From the NCBI RefSeq assembly GCF_013386825.1, contig NZ_JACARC010000055.1:516-35165 (forward strand): DNA of 34,650 bases. Reading direction: 5' to 3'. The position numbers were made by a program, and so were the translations under genes. The DNA comes from Pseudomonas sp. IPO3778 (GTDB lineage Bacteria; Pseudomonadota; Gammaproteobacteria; Pseudomonadales; Pseudomonadaceae). Below are positions 1 to 8,223 of this stretch, piece by piece. Every line of letters starts with the position of its first letter. The stretch's first letter is position 1. The notes below the pieces were generated by a model that worked only from the letters and a program-made list of their open reading frames with translations, was not told the origin of the DNA and ran no database searches.

Positions 1-58
1 CGCCGTAAGGGCGGAACCCTAGGTGGCCGTTACCTAAATAACGGATATCCCCCCAAAA
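1..58 (-). repeat. Dispersed intergenic repeat, left-edge copy
   Basis: Read on the minus strand, this edge runs T-run, G-run, ATATCCGTT, GGTAACGGC, TAGGGTTCCGC, CTTACGGCG. The right edge of the window (34544-34650) contains the same blocks in the same order on the plus strand. The two are therefore copies of one dispersed repeat in opposite orientation. This copy is cut by the window edge. Sequences of this kind recur in P. fluorescens-group intergenic regions (from memory). No gene is visible here. Confidence 0.6.
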
Positions 59-101
59 CTTCAGAACTTGCACCCCCCCGCGTACCCATGAAATAGTCCA
101 C

Positions 102-117
102 CCAAGCAAGTGCTTGG
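102..117. promoter_or_regulatory. Palindromic operator candidate upstream of the acyl-CoA synthetase
   Basis: CCAAGCA-AG-TGCTTGG is a perfect 7+2+7 inverted repeat that ends 33 bases before the start codon at 151. A weak promoter can be proposed just upstream (TTGCAC at 68-73, AATAGT at 92-97, 18-base spacer), which would put the palindrome at the transcription start. The size and symmetry fit a TetR-family site, and such regulators often control fatty-acid genes. The regulator is not in this window and the assignment is inference. Confidence 0.4.
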
Positions 118-150
118 TTGGCTACCATAGGAACACAAAGGAGCGCGTCC

Positions 151-1818
151 ATGTCTGTCGCTATTCGTTTGCCCCTGCAAGTCTTCTTCGACCGCGAAAC
201 CCGCCACCCCCGGCAACGATTCCTGGTACAGCCCATCAAAGGCGGCGAGGTTGAAACCCTCACCTGGGCCGAAGTCGGCCATCAGGCCCGCTGCGCCGCC
301 CATTGGCTGCGAGCCCGCGACCTGCCCCAGGGCTCCCACATCGCCCTGATCTCAAAAAACTGCGCCCACTGGATCATCGCCGACCTCGCCATCTGGATGG
401 CCGGCCACGTCTCCGTGCCGCTCTACCCCAACCTCACCGCCGACTCCGTCGCCCACGTACTGGAGCACTCCGAAGCCGCCCTGGCGTTTATCGGCAAGCT
501 GGACGACTGGCCCGCCATGTCTGCGGGGGTGAAGGCCGACCTGCCGACCATCAGCCTGCCCCTGTGCCCCGACGGCGAATTCGACTTCACCTGGGCCGAC
601 CTGCAAACCTGCTCCCCCATTCAGGACAACCCCGCACCGGCCGCGTCCGACCTGGCCACCATCATCTACACTTCCGGCACCACCGGCCTGCCCAAGGGCG
701 TGATGCACAGCTTCGGCGCCCTGGCCTTTGCCGCCATACGGGGTACCGAACTCTTCGGCCTGGGGGAGGGCGATCGCCTGCTGTCCTACCTGCCGCTGTG
801 CCACGTGGCCGAGCGCATGTTTGTGGAAATGGCCTCGATCTACACCGGGCAAACCGTATTTTTCGCCGAGAGCCTTGATACGTTTCTTACAGACCTCAAG
901 CGGGCACGGCCCACGGCGTTGTTCGGCGTACCGCGCATCTGGACCAAATTCCAGATGGGCGTCTACAGCAAAATCCCCGCCAGCCGCCTCGACACCCTGC
1001 TGCGCCTGCCCTTCATCGGCAAACGGGTCGGCCACAAGGTGCTCGCCGGGCTGGGCCTGGACGCCGTGCGTGTGGCGATCTCCGGCGCGGCCCCGGTGCC
1101 TGAAGCGCTGTTGCTCTGGTACCGAAGGCTGGGCTTGGATGTGCTGGAGGTCTACGGCATGACCGAAAGTTGCGGCTATTCCCACGTATGCCGTCCCGGC
1201 CAACAGAAACTCGGCTGGATCGGCCCGCCCTGCCCGGACGTTGAAGTGCGCATCGGTGATGACGGCGAAGTCCAGGTACGCAGCGGCGCAACCATGCTCG
1301 GCTATTTCAAGGACCCCGCAAAAACCGCCGAGACCCTCACCGCCGACGGCTTCCTGCGCACCGGCGACAAGGGCGAGCAGGGCGCCGATGGCCGTCTGCG
1401 GCTGACCGGGCGGCTCAAGGAAATCTTCAAGACCAGCAAAGGCAAATACGTGGCCCCGGCCCCGATTGAAAACCGCCTGGCCGAACACGCACGTATCGAG
1501 CAGGTGTGCGTGGTAGGCGATGGCTTGAGCGCGCCGATGGGCCTGTGCGTGTTATCCGAGGTGGGCTTGCAAGATGCCGCTGGCCTTGGTCGTCAGGCAT
1601 TGCAGGGGAGCCTCGAACGCTTGCTGGAAGAGGTCAACCAGGTGCTGGATAAACATGAACGCTTGCGCCAACTGGTGGTGGTGAAAGACAGTTGGGCAGT
1701 GGAAAACGGATTCCTCACTCCGACCTTGAAGATCAAGCGCAACGTGATTGAATCAACCTACGGCGCGCAGTTTCTGGCCTGGAGTGAACGCTCCGAAGCC
1801 GTGCTGTGGCAGGATTGA
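151..1818 (+). CDS. AMP-dependent long-chain acyl-CoA synthetase
   Basis: A 555-residue member of the ANL adenylating family, expected to activate a carboxylic or fatty acid to acyl-AMP and then to the CoA thioester. The P-loop-like motif YTSGTTGLPKG lies near residue 175, VYGMTES near residue 333, and the hinge region with TGD and LTGRLKEIFKTSKGKYV near residues 405-435; the late lysine/glycine-rich stretch is typical of long-chain FACS-type enzymes. ATG at 151 is chosen because AAGGAG sits just upstream; an upstream in-frame TTG at 118 has no such site. A thioesterase gene starts 31 bases downstream, so the two are probably co-transcribed. The exact acyl chain cannot be read from the sequence. 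Confidence 0.88.
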   Translation: MSVAIRLPLQVFFDRETRHPRQRFLVQPIKGGEVETLTWAEVGHQARCAAHWLRARDLPQGSHIALISKNCAHWIIADLAIWMAGHVSVPLYPNLTADSVAHVLEHSEAALAFIGKLDDWPAMSAGVKADLPTISLPLCPDGEFDFTWADLQTCSPIQDNPAPAASDLATIIYTSGTTGLPKGVMHSFGALAFAAIRGTELFGLGEGDRLLSYLPLCHVAERMFVEMASIYTGQTVFFAESLDTFLTDLKRARPTALFGVPRIWTKFQMGVYSKIPASRLDTLLRLPFIGKRVGHKVLAGLGLDAVRVAISGAAPVPEALLLWYRRLGLDVLEVYGMTESCGYSHVCRPGQQKLGWIGPPCPDVEVRIGDDGEVQVRSGATMLGYFKDPAKTAETLTADGFLRTGDKGEQGADGRLRLTGRLKEIFKTSKGKYVAPAPIENRLAEHARIEQVCVVGDGLSAPMGLCVLSEVGLQDAAGLGRQALQGSLERLLEEVNQVLDKHERLRQLVVVKDSWAVENGFLTPTLKIKRNVIESTYGAQFLAWSERSEAVLWQD

Positions 1819-1849
1819 ACACTGACCTAAAACCAATAAGGACCGATCA

Positions 1850-2293
1850 ATGAGCCTGTGGCGCACCCAACCCAACCTCGAACAACTTAATGCGATCCAG
1901 AAAAACACCATCGGTGAAGTGCTGGATATTCGCTTTGAGCGCTTTGACGACGAGTCCCTGACCGCCAGCATGGTGATCGACCACCGCACCCATCAACCCT
2001 ACGGCCTGCTGCACGGCGGCGCGTCGGTGGTGCTGGCGGAAACCGTCGGCTCGATGGCCAGTTACCTGTGCATCGACGCCAGCAAGTTCTACTGCGTGGG
2101 CCTGGAGATCAATGCCAACCACCTGCGCGGCCTGCGCAGCGGGCGGGTGACGGCGGTGGCCACGCCGATTCATATCGGGCGTACCACCCATGTCTGGGAT
2201 ATCCGCCTGACCAGCGATGAAGGCAAGGCCAGCTGTGTATCGCGCCTGACCATGGCCGTGGTACCGCTGGGCGAGAACCCGCCGGCTCGATAG
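1850..2293 (+). CDS. Hotdog-fold PaaI/YbdB-type acyl-CoA thioesterase
   Basis: A 147-residue protein with the hotdog-thioesterase signature: HRTHQPYGLLHGGASVVLAETVGS near residues 45-68. The HGG turn and the downstream acidic residue (E in LAET) form the usual active site of the PaaI/EntH(YbdB)/MenI group. It would hydrolyse acyl- or aryl-CoA thioesters, often as a proof-reading or CoA-recycling step. AAGGA precedes the ATG. It lies 31 bases after an acyl-CoA synthetase, so the ligase and a possible editing thioesterase are made together. Its preferred substrate is unknown. Confidence 0.85.
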   Translation: MSLWRTQPNLEQLNAIQKNTIGEVLDIRFERFDDESLTASMVIDHRTHQPYGLLHGGASVVLAETVGSMASYLCIDASKFYCVGLEINANHLRGLRSGRVTAVATPIHIGRTTHVWDIRLTSDEGKASCVSRLTMAVVPLGENPPAR

Positions 2294-2391
2294 GCGTGGC
2301 GTGAGTGTCATCATTCCTGGCAGTTACAGTCATTGCCGTGACTGCCCGGTCTGGGGAGAATCAACGCTCTGTTTACGGTGATGGATCAGGT

Positions 2392-3201
2392 ATGTCGCAG
2401 CACGTGTTTTTTGCTCACGCCAATGGCTTTCCTTCGGCGACCTACGGCAAATTGTTTGCCGCCCTGGCCCCGGAGTACGCCGTCGCGCATTTGCCGCAAC
2501 ACGGCCACGACCCGCGGTTTCCGGTGGATGACAACTGGCAGAACCTGGTGGACGAACTGATCCACCACCTGGAGCAACAGCCGGAGCCGGTGTGGGGGGT
2601 GGGCCATTCATTGGGTGGCGTGCTGCACCTGCACGCGGCCATGCGTTGCCCAGAATTGTATCGTGGGGTGGTGATGCTCGATTCCCCGGTACTCACCCTG
2701 GCCGATCGCTGGGTGATTCGCGCGGCCAAGCGCTTTGGCTTCATCGACCGGCTGACCCCGGCGGGCCGCACCCTGGGCCGTCGTGAGGAGTTCGCTGACC
2801 TGGCGGCCGCGCGCCAGTACTTTGCCGGCAAAACCCTGTTTCGTGCTTTTGATCCCGAATGTTTCGATGCCTACCTGCAACATGGCCTGGAGCCGGTGGG
2901 CGACCGCCTGCGCCTGCGCTTTGATCCGGCCACCGAAATCAGCATTTACCGGGGCGTCCCCCACACCAGCCCTGGCCAGGCCCGGCAATTGAAAGTGCCG
3001 CTGGCGGTGGTGCGCGGCCGTCAAAGCCGGGTGGTGATGCGTCACCATGCCAGCGGTGTGGGGCGCATGCCCATGGGCGAAATGCTGACGATGCCCGGCG
3101 GCCACATGTTTCCCCTTGAGCGCCCTCAGGACACCGCCACCTTGATCAAAAACCTGTTCACCCGCTGGGAAGCCCGCCAACGCGAGCGCAACTGCGCATG
3201 A
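2392..3201 (+). CDS. Alpha/beta-fold hydrolase
   Basis: A 269-residue alpha/beta hydrolase. The nucleophile elbow GHSLGG is near residue 70, an FAHANGFPSATY oxyanion-type segment is close to the N-terminus, and the likely catalytic His is in PGGHMFPLE near the C-terminus. An in-frame start at 2305 would add 29 residues unlike the family, so ATG at 2392 is preferred; MSQHVFFAHANG is a natural family beginning. Its last four bases overlap the next hydrolase (ATGA), so the two are translationally linked. It probably follows the acyl-CoA synthetase/thioesterase pair in one operon. The substrate cannot be predicted; an ester or lactone is likely. Confidence 0.8.
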   Translation: MSQHVFFAHANGFPSATYGKLFAALAPEYAVAHLPQHGHDPRFPVDDNWQNLVDELIHHLEQQPEPVWGVGHSLGGVLHLHAAMRCPELYRGVVMLDSPVLTLADRWVIRAAKRFGFIDRLTPAGRTLGRREEFADLAAARQYFAGKTLFRAFDPECFDAYLQHGLEPVGDRLRLRFDPATEISIYRGVPHTSPGQARQLKVPLAVVRGRQSRVVMRHHASGVGRMPMGEMLTMPGGHMFPLERPQDTATLIKNLFTRWEARQRERNCA

Positions 3202-4052
3202 CCGCGCCCGTTGAAGAAGTCCGCCTGGCCCTGCCGCACATCGAGTTGGCGGCACATCTGTTCGGCCCCGAAGACGGCTTGCCGGTGATCGCCCTGCATG
3301 GCTGGCTGGACAACGCCAACAGCTTCGCGCGCCTGGCGCCGAAGCTTGATGGCCTGCGCATCGTCGCGCTGGACATGGCCGGCCACGGTCACTCGGCCCA
3401 TCGACCCGTCGGCGCCGGTTATTCGCTATGGGACTACGTCCACGATGTGCTGCAAGTGGCCGAACAGTTGGGTTGGAAACGTTTTGCATTACTTGGCCAC
3501 TCACTCGGCGCCATCGTTTCCCTGGTGTTGGCAGGCGCCTTGCCGGAGCGAGTCACGCACCTGGGATTGATCGATGGCGTGATCCCGCCGACCGGCACCG
3601 CCGATAACGCTGCTGAACGCCTGGGCATGGCGTTGCAGGCGCAATTGGCCCTTCAGGACAAGCGCAAACCGGTGTACAGCACCCTCGATCGGGCGGTGGA
3701 AGCGCGGATGAAAGGCGTGGTGGCGGTCAGCCGAGAAGCCGCCGAACTGCTGGCCCAGCGAGGTTTGATGCCGGTGCCGGGCGGTTACACCTGGCGCAGC
3801 GACAGCCGTCTGACCCTGGCTTCCCCCATGCGCCTGACAGAAGAACAGGCGATGGCCTTCGTGCGCCGAGTCGGCTGTCCCACACAACTGGTAGTCGCCG
3901 AAGGCGGCATGTTGGCGAAACATTCCGAATTGCTTTCCGGGCTTCCGTTCCAGGTGACCACCTTGCCCGGTGGCCATCATTTGCACCTGAATGACGAGGC
4001 TGGGGCTGTCCTTGTTGCAGACTGTTTCAATCGGTTCTTCTCCGCGCCTTGA
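3198..4052 (+). CDS. Alpha/beta-fold hydrolase, second of a coupled pair
   Basis: A 284-residue alpha/beta hydrolase. ALHGWLDNANSF gives the oxyanion-hole HGW motif near residue 33, GHSLGAIVSL near residue 100 is the nucleophile elbow, and LPGGHHLHL near residue 257 carries the catalytic His. Its ATG overlaps the stop of the preceding hydrolase (ATGA). The two proteins are different members of the fold, not a recent duplication, since motifs and spacing differ clearly. It resembles MhpC-like and lipase/esterase relatives. A gap of about 100 bases follows before the DUF4892 gene, with the small leader ORF at 4102. Confidence 0.82.
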   Translation: MTAPVEEVRLALPHIELAAHLFGPEDGLPVIALHGWLDNANSFARLAPKLDGLRIVALDMAGHGHSAHRPVGAGYSLWDYVHDVLQVAEQLGWKRFALLGHSLGAIVSLVLAGALPERVTHLGLIDGVIPPTGTADNAAERLGMALQAQLALQDKRKPVYSTLDRAVEARMKGVVAVSREAAELLAQRGLMPVPGGYTWRSDSRLTLASPMRLTEEQAMAFVRRVGCPTQLVVAEGGMLAKHSELLSGLPFQVTTLPGGHHLHLNDEAGAVLVADCFNRFFSAP

Positions 4053-4101
4053 CTTGGCGGGGTCAACTGCCGAGGCTGGGCGGATCGAAAGGGAGTCAAC
4101 C

Positions 4102-4158
4102 ATGAACGATCTCAACACCGCAGCGCATCCCAATGGCCAGGGCGCGCTGATCCGATGA
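4102..4158 (+). CDS. 18-codon leader ORF, probable translational coupler
   Basis: ATG at 4102 follows a good Shine-Dalgarno (AAAGGGAG, about 6 bases upstream). The ORF encodes an 18-residue peptide beginning MNDLNTAAHPNGQG. Its TGA stop overlaps the ATG of the DUF4892 gene (ATGA at 4155-4158). The DUF4892 start itself has no clear ribosome-binding site, so translation of this ORF may be needed to load ribosomes on the next gene. No run of regulatory codons is visible, so classical attenuation is not supported. Confidence 0.45.
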   Translation: MNDLNTAAHPNGQGALIR

Positions 4159-4973
4159 GTATGCCGAAGGGATTTATCCGTATCCTGGGGCTGTGCTGTT
4201 TCAGCCCACTGGTGTTCGCCGCCGACGTACCGGGTAGCCAGGACTTGCCCGCCGTGGCCCGTCAGGCCGACGCGCAGATCGTCGACTACCGCCCCGCCGA
4301 AGAAAAAGAACGCATCTACCCGCTGGGCTCGATCCGCAAGATCAGTGGCCAGCTGCGCTATGAAGGTCAGGCCACTGCGCGCGGCCAAACCACGGCCATC
4401 ACCTACGAGCTGCCGGCCGAACACACCTCCAGCGCCGCCTTTACCGCCACCCGCGAAGCCTTGCAGGCCCAGGGTGCGCAATTGCTGTTCTGGTGCCAGG
4501 CCCGTGATTGTGGTGAAAGCAGCCTGTGGGCCAACGAAGTGTTTGGCAATTCCAAGCTGGTAGGCGCTGACGGCCAGCAGGAATACCTGTTGCTGCGCCT
4601 CGCAGCCCCCCAGGACAATTCCCTGGTGGCGCTGTATGGCATCACCCGGGGCAATCGCCGGGCGTATCTGCATGTGGAACAACTGGACGCCAGCGCACCG
4701 CTGGGCGACTTGCTGCCGACCTCCGCCACCCTGCTGCGGGAGCTGAAAAGCACCGGCGAGCTGGATTTTCCGAAACTGGGCGCCGAACCTGACGCCACCT
4801 GGCTCACCCTGATTTCCCGTGGGTTAAACCTGGATGCCACCTTGCGGGTCAGTTTGACCGGGCCTACCGCCGAGGCCTGGCGTCAGGGCCTGATCGATCA
4901 GGGCGTACGCGCGGCTCGCCTGGAAACCGGCACCGCCGAGGCTAAAGGCTTGCACGTGCATCTGATACGCTGA
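4155..4973 (+). CDS. DUF4892 domain-containing exported protein
   Basis: A 272-residue protein with a clear Sec signal peptide (FIRILGLCCFSPLVFA, cleavage expected around residue 23, before ADVPGSQDL). The mature part begins with the DUF4892 pattern: a DYRPAEEKERIYPLG-like segment, then RYEGQATARG and a Cys pair in LLFWCQARDCGESSLWANE. This is an uncharacterised envelope family common in Pseudomonas. Some relatives carry an extra OmpA-like domain; this one ends without it. The start overlaps the stop of an 18-codon ORF. A hairpin at 4983-5007 follows, so this is probably the last gene of the unit. The function is unknown. Confidence 0.75.
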   Translation: MSMPKGFIRILGLCCFSPLVFAADVPGSQDLPAVARQADAQIVDYRPAEEKERIYPLGSIRKISGQLRYEGQATARGQTTAITYELPAEHTSSAAFTATREALQAQGAQLLFWCQARDCGESSLWANEVFGNSKLVGADGQQEYLLLRLAAPQDNSLVALYGITRGNRRAYLHVEQLDASAPLGDLLPTSATLLRELKSTGELDFPKLGAEPDATWLTLISRGLNLDATLRVSLTGPTAEAWRQGLIDQGVRAARLETGTAEAKGLHVHLIR

Positions 4974-4982
4974 CCGTTCCAG

Positions 4983-5007
4983 GGCGAACGGACCCGCGCC
5001 GTTCGCC
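4983..5007 (+). terminator. Hairpin after the DUF4892 gene
   Basis: GGCGAACGG / CCGTTCGCC form a perfect 9-bp stem with a 7-base loop ten bases after the DUF4892 stop. It is followed by a pyrimidine-rich stretch (CTCTTCCTCTT), not a clean T-run, so it is a possible but imperfect intrinsic terminator. Confidence 0.5.
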
Positions 5008-5046
5008 TAAGCTCTTCCTCTTACAGACTTCTTTTCGAGAAACCAC

Positions 5047-6108
5047 ATGCTCAATAACGATCGCCTGCTGGTGCAGATCCTGCTGCTGGTGCTGTTTGGT
5101 GCCAGCTTCTGGGTGATGGCGCCGTTCTGGTCGGCGCTGTTCTGGGGGGCAGTACTGGCGTTTGCCAGTTGGCCGGTGATGCGCTTGCTCACCCGTTGGC
5201 TGGGCGGGCGTGAGTCCCTGGCTGCCGGAATCCTGACATTGGTCTGGATGCTCCTGGTGGCATTGCCGCTGGTATGGCTGGGGTTCAACCTGGCCGACCA
5301 TGTGCGCGATGCCGTGAGCCTGATCAAGGATATTCAGGTGGATGGCTTGCCCGAGGCGCCCACGTGGCTCGGCTCCATTCCTTTCGTCGGCGAGCGATTG
5401 GTGGCGATGTGGGACAGCATCGACCAGCAGGGCGCCGCCCTGATGGTTACCCTCAAGCCTTACCTGGGGCAAGTCGGCAACTGGTTGCTGGCCCGCAGTG
5501 CACAGATCGGCGGCGGGATTCTGGAGCTGACCCTGAGCCTGGTGTTCGTGTTCTTTTTCTACCGCGACGGGCCACGACTGGCGATGTTTGTGCACCGCTT
5601 GCTGGAGCGCCTGATCGGCGAACGTGCCGGTTACTACATCGAACTGGTGGCGGGCACCGTGCAACGTGTAGTGAATGGCGTGATCGGTACCGCTGCCGCC
5701 CAGGCCCTGCTGGCACTGATCGGCTTCCTGATTGCGGGCGTTCCGGGGGCATTGGTGCTGGGGATCGTGACGTTCCTGCTCAGCCTGATTCCCATGGGGC
5801 CTCCGCTGATCTGGATCCCGGCCACCGCGTGGCTGGCGTGGAAGGGCGACTACACCTACGCCGTATTCCTCGGCGTCTGGGGCACGTTCATCATCAGTGG
5901 CGTGGACAACGTGCTCAAGCCTTACCTGATCAGCCGTGGCGGTAACCTGCCGCTGGTGATCGTGCTGCTGGGGGTGTTTGGCGGGTTGATCGCGTTCGGC
6001 TTCATCGGCCTGTTTATCGGCCCGACATTATTGGCGGTGGCGTATAGCTTGCTGACCGACTGGAGTGCCAGCCAGGCTCAGGTGCGTCGGGAAGATAAAA
6101 CCGGCTGA
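5047..6108 (+). CDS. AI-2E family (PerM/YdiK-type) membrane transporter
   Basis: A 353-residue integral inner-membrane protein. About eight hydrophobic helices are visible: two pairs in the first 85 residues, one near residue 160, and a cluster from 215 to the C-terminus. The conserved features are FFFYRDG near 175, the LSLIPMGPPLIWIPA segment near 250, and DNVLKPYLISRGGNLPLVIVLLGVFGG near 285-315. All are typical of the AI-2E/UPF0118 family of putative exporters. A hairpin separates it from DUF4892, and it converges on the histidine kinase gene only 23 bases away. Autoinducer-2 is only the family name; the substrate is unknown. Confidence 0.88.
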   Translation: MLNNDRLLVQILLLVLFGASFWVMAPFWSALFWGAVLAFASWPVMRLLTRWLGGRESLAAGILTLVWMLLVALPLVWLGFNLADHVRDAVSLIKDIQVDGLPEAPTWLGSIPFVGERLVAMWDSIDQQGAALMVTLKPYLGQVGNWLLARSAQIGGGILELTLSLVFVFFFYRDGPRLAMFVHRLLERLIGERAGYYIELVAGTVQRVVNGVIGTAAAQALLALIGFLIAGVPGALVLGIVTFLLSLIPMGPPLIWIPATAWLAWKGDYTYAVFLGVWGTFIISGVDNVLKPYLISRGGNLPLVIVLLGVFGGLIAFGFIGLFIGPTLLAVAYSLLTDWSASQAQVRREDKTG

Positions 6109-6131
6109 TTGGCGAAGGGTTGCTGTAGGGC

Positions 6132-7169
6132 TTAAGCCCTCGGCAACCACATCACCGCCGTCAGGCCACCGCCGGGCGTTTCTTCCAGGCTCAGGCGTCC
6201 ACCGAGGCGCTCTACCGCTTCTTTGGAAATGGTCATCCCCAGGCCTACGCCGCCGGAATTGCGGTTACGCGAGCCTTCCAGCCGATAAAACGGCTCGAAC
6301 ACCGCCTCACGTTTATCCGCCGCAATCCCCGGCCCGTGGTCGATGACTTTGACCACCAGCGCCTGCGGGGTGTCCGCCAGTTCGATGCGCGCCGTGCCGG
6401 CATACCGCAAGGCGTTGTCGATCAGGTTGTTCAGGCACGAACGCAGGGCCATCGGCTGCACCTGCAACGGCGCGCATTCACCACTGCATTGCACGTCGGA
6501 GCCTCGGTCCTGGGCGTTTTCACTCAGGGACTCCACCAGCGCCTGCACGTCCAGCCAATGCCGGGTTTCGCTGGTGCGCTGCTCGTGCAGGTAGCTCAGG
6601 GTGGCGTCGAGCATGCCGATCATATCGTCCAGGTCCTGGCGCATCTGGCCCTGGAGCTTGGTGTCTTCGATCTGTTCCAGGCGCAGCTTGAGCCGTGACA
6701 GCGGCGTGCGCAGGTCGTGGGACACGGCACCGAGCATGCGGGCGCGCTGGGTGACCTGTTCGCGGATGCGCTTTTGCATCAGGTTAAAGGTCGACGCCGC
6801 CTGCCGTGCTTCCCGTGGGCCGGACTCGTTCAGCGGCGGGCTATCGAGGTCCAGGCTCAGGCGCTCGGCGGCCGCACTCAGGCGCTGGATCGGCCGGCTG
6901 AGCAGCTTGGCGCCGTACCAGGCCGCGATGATCAGCGAGAAGAACTGGAACGTCAGCGGTACCACGGGCCCACCGAACCAGGGACGGCGATGCTCCTTGG
7001 GCATGGGCGTCAGGGTGCCGTCCGGTTGTTCGATAAAGGTCTCGTGGGGCGGTGGCGGCGGCGGGCCATAGTGGTGGAACCAGAAAAATGCCAGCACGTG
7101 GGCCAGCACAATCGCCACCAGCAACACACCGAACAGCCGCCCGAACAGGGTGTTGAAGGCGTTGCGCAT
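6132..7169 (-). CDS. Two-component sensor histidine kinase
   Basis: A 345-residue class I kinase. TM1 is at about residues 10-32 and TM2 at about 70-90, joined by a periplasmic loop of only about 38 residues that begins with six consecutive prolines. A HAMP linker follows. The H-box is GAVSHDLRTPLSRLKLRLEQ near 145-165 (phosphoaccepting His), then the N-box LIDNALRYA, the G1 box DHGPGIA, the F-box VFEPFYRLEG and the G2 box GGVGLGMTISKEAVERLGG. The start ATG shares its A with the stop of the regulator gene (TGATG), so the pair is co-translated. The short loop makes a classical ligand pocket unlikely; it may sense membrane state, metal or pH. The organisation resembles EnvZ/RstB-type sensors. 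Confidence 0.9.
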   Translation of the reverse strand: MRNAFNTLFGRLFGVLLVAIVLAHVLAFFWFHHYGPPPPPPHETFIEQPDGTLTPMPKEHRRPWFGGPVVPLTFQFFSLIIAAWYGAKLLSRPIQRLSAAAERLSLDLDSPPLNESGPREARQAASTFNLMQKRIREQVTQRARMLGAVSHDLRTPLSRLKLRLEQIEDTKLQGQMRQDLDDMIGMLDATLSYLHEQRTSETRHWLDVQALVESLSENAQDRGSDVQCSGECAPLQVQPMALRSCLNNLIDNALRYAGTARIELADTPQALVVKVIDHGPGIAADKREAVFEPFYRLEGSRNRNSGGVGLGMTISKEAVERLGGRLSLEETPGGGLTAVMWLPRA

Positions 7170-7933
7170 CAGCCGATATCTCGTGCGTCGAACAGGTAGC
7201 CTTCACCGCGCACAGTCTTGATCAGTTGCGGTGCCTTGGGGTCATCGCCGAGCTTTTGGCGCAGGCGCGAGACCAGCAGGTCGATGCTGCGATCAAAGGC
7301 CTCAATGGAGCGACCGCGTGCCGCGTCCAGCAGTTGTTCGCGGCTCAACACCCGGCGCGGGCGTTCGATAAACACCCACAGCAACCGGAATTCGGCGTTG
7401 GACAGCGGCACCACCAGGCCATCGTCGGCCACCAGTTGGCGCAGCACGCTGTTGAGGCGCCAGTTGTCGAAGCGGATATTCGCGCGTTGCTCGGTACGGT
7501 CGTCGCGGACCCGGCGCAGGATGGTCTGGATGCGCGCCACCAGTTCGCGGGGCTCGAAGGGTTTGGACATGTAATCGTCGGCCCCCAGTTCCAGGCCGAT
7601 AATGCGGTCGGTAGGTTCGCAGCGGGCGGTGAGCATCAGGATCGGGATGTCGGATTCAGCCCGCAGCCAGCGGCACAGCGACAAACCGTCTTCACCCGGC
7701 AGCATCAGGTCGAGCACCACCACGTCGAAGGTTTCGGCTTGCATGGCCTGGCGCATGGCGGCGCCATCGGTCACGCCGCTGGCGAGAATGTTGAAGCGTG
7801 CCAGGTAATCGATCAGCAGTTCGCGGATCGGCACGTCGTCGTCGACGATCAGCGCGCGGGTATTCCAGCGCTTGTCTTCGCCCAGAAGTGAGCCTTTTTG
7901 ATCGTCATTCAGCGCAGGAGTCAGGGTTTGCAT
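7169..7933 (-). CDS. OmpR/PhoB-family response regulator
   Basis: A response regulator paired with the kinase at 6132-7169. The receiver begins with ALIVDDDVPIRE, the phosphoacceptor Asp is in VVVLDLMLPGEDG, and the conserved Thr and Lys are in LMLTAR and MSKPFEP. The C-terminal winged helix (LSNAEFRLLWVFIERPRRVLS to VRGEGYLF) is OmpR-like. The start is uncertain: ATG at 7933 gives 254 residues, while ATG at 7999 would add 22 unconserved residues and lies right against a GC palindrome (8006-8021). Neither has a strong ribosome-binding site. It is divergent from pyrF and is the first gene of the regulator-kinase operon. Confidence 0.88.
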   Translation of the reverse strand: MQTLTPALNDDQKGSLLGEDKRWNTRALIVDDDVPIRELLIDYLARFNILASGVTDGAAMRQAMQAETFDVVVLDLMLPGEDGLSLCRWLRAESDIPILMLTARCEPTDRIIGLELGADDYMSKPFEPRELVARIQTILRRVRDDRTEQRANIRFDNWRLNSVLRQLVADDGLVVPLSNAEFRLLWVFIERPRRVLSREQLLDAARGRSIEAFDRSIDLLVSRLRQKLGDDPKAPQLIKTVRGEGYLFDARDIG

Positions 7934-8005
7934 GGTGCGATCATCTACCTGGTTGGCCGCCGGGCCGAAGATCGGCGGCGAGGTTGTTGCGTTCAGCATA
8001 GGCGC

Positions 8006-8021
8006 CCAGCCCCGGGGCTGG
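8006..8021. promoter_or_regulatory. 16-bp perfect GC palindrome in the regulator/pyrF intergenic region
   Basis: CCAGCCCCGGGGCTGG is perfectly self-complementary. It sits just upstream of the furthest possible start of the response regulator (7999) and about 200 bases upstream of pyrF. It could be an operator or an mRNA structure; nothing in the sequence decides between them. Confidence 0.3.
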
Positions 8022-8223
8022 AAGTTCTGTTCGGTGGTTCACGTGTGCGAGGCTAATCTTCGGGGGTATTGCAGGCATGTCGTGAATGTATCAGCTTTGA
8101 CACAATTGCCCGGGAGCCCGCAATCTCGCGGCTAAATCACGAATTACCGATCATCGGATCCCGCAAACGCGCCGCTTGCGCTACAATCCGCGCCGATTTC
8201 GACTTGCCTGAGAGCCCATTCCA

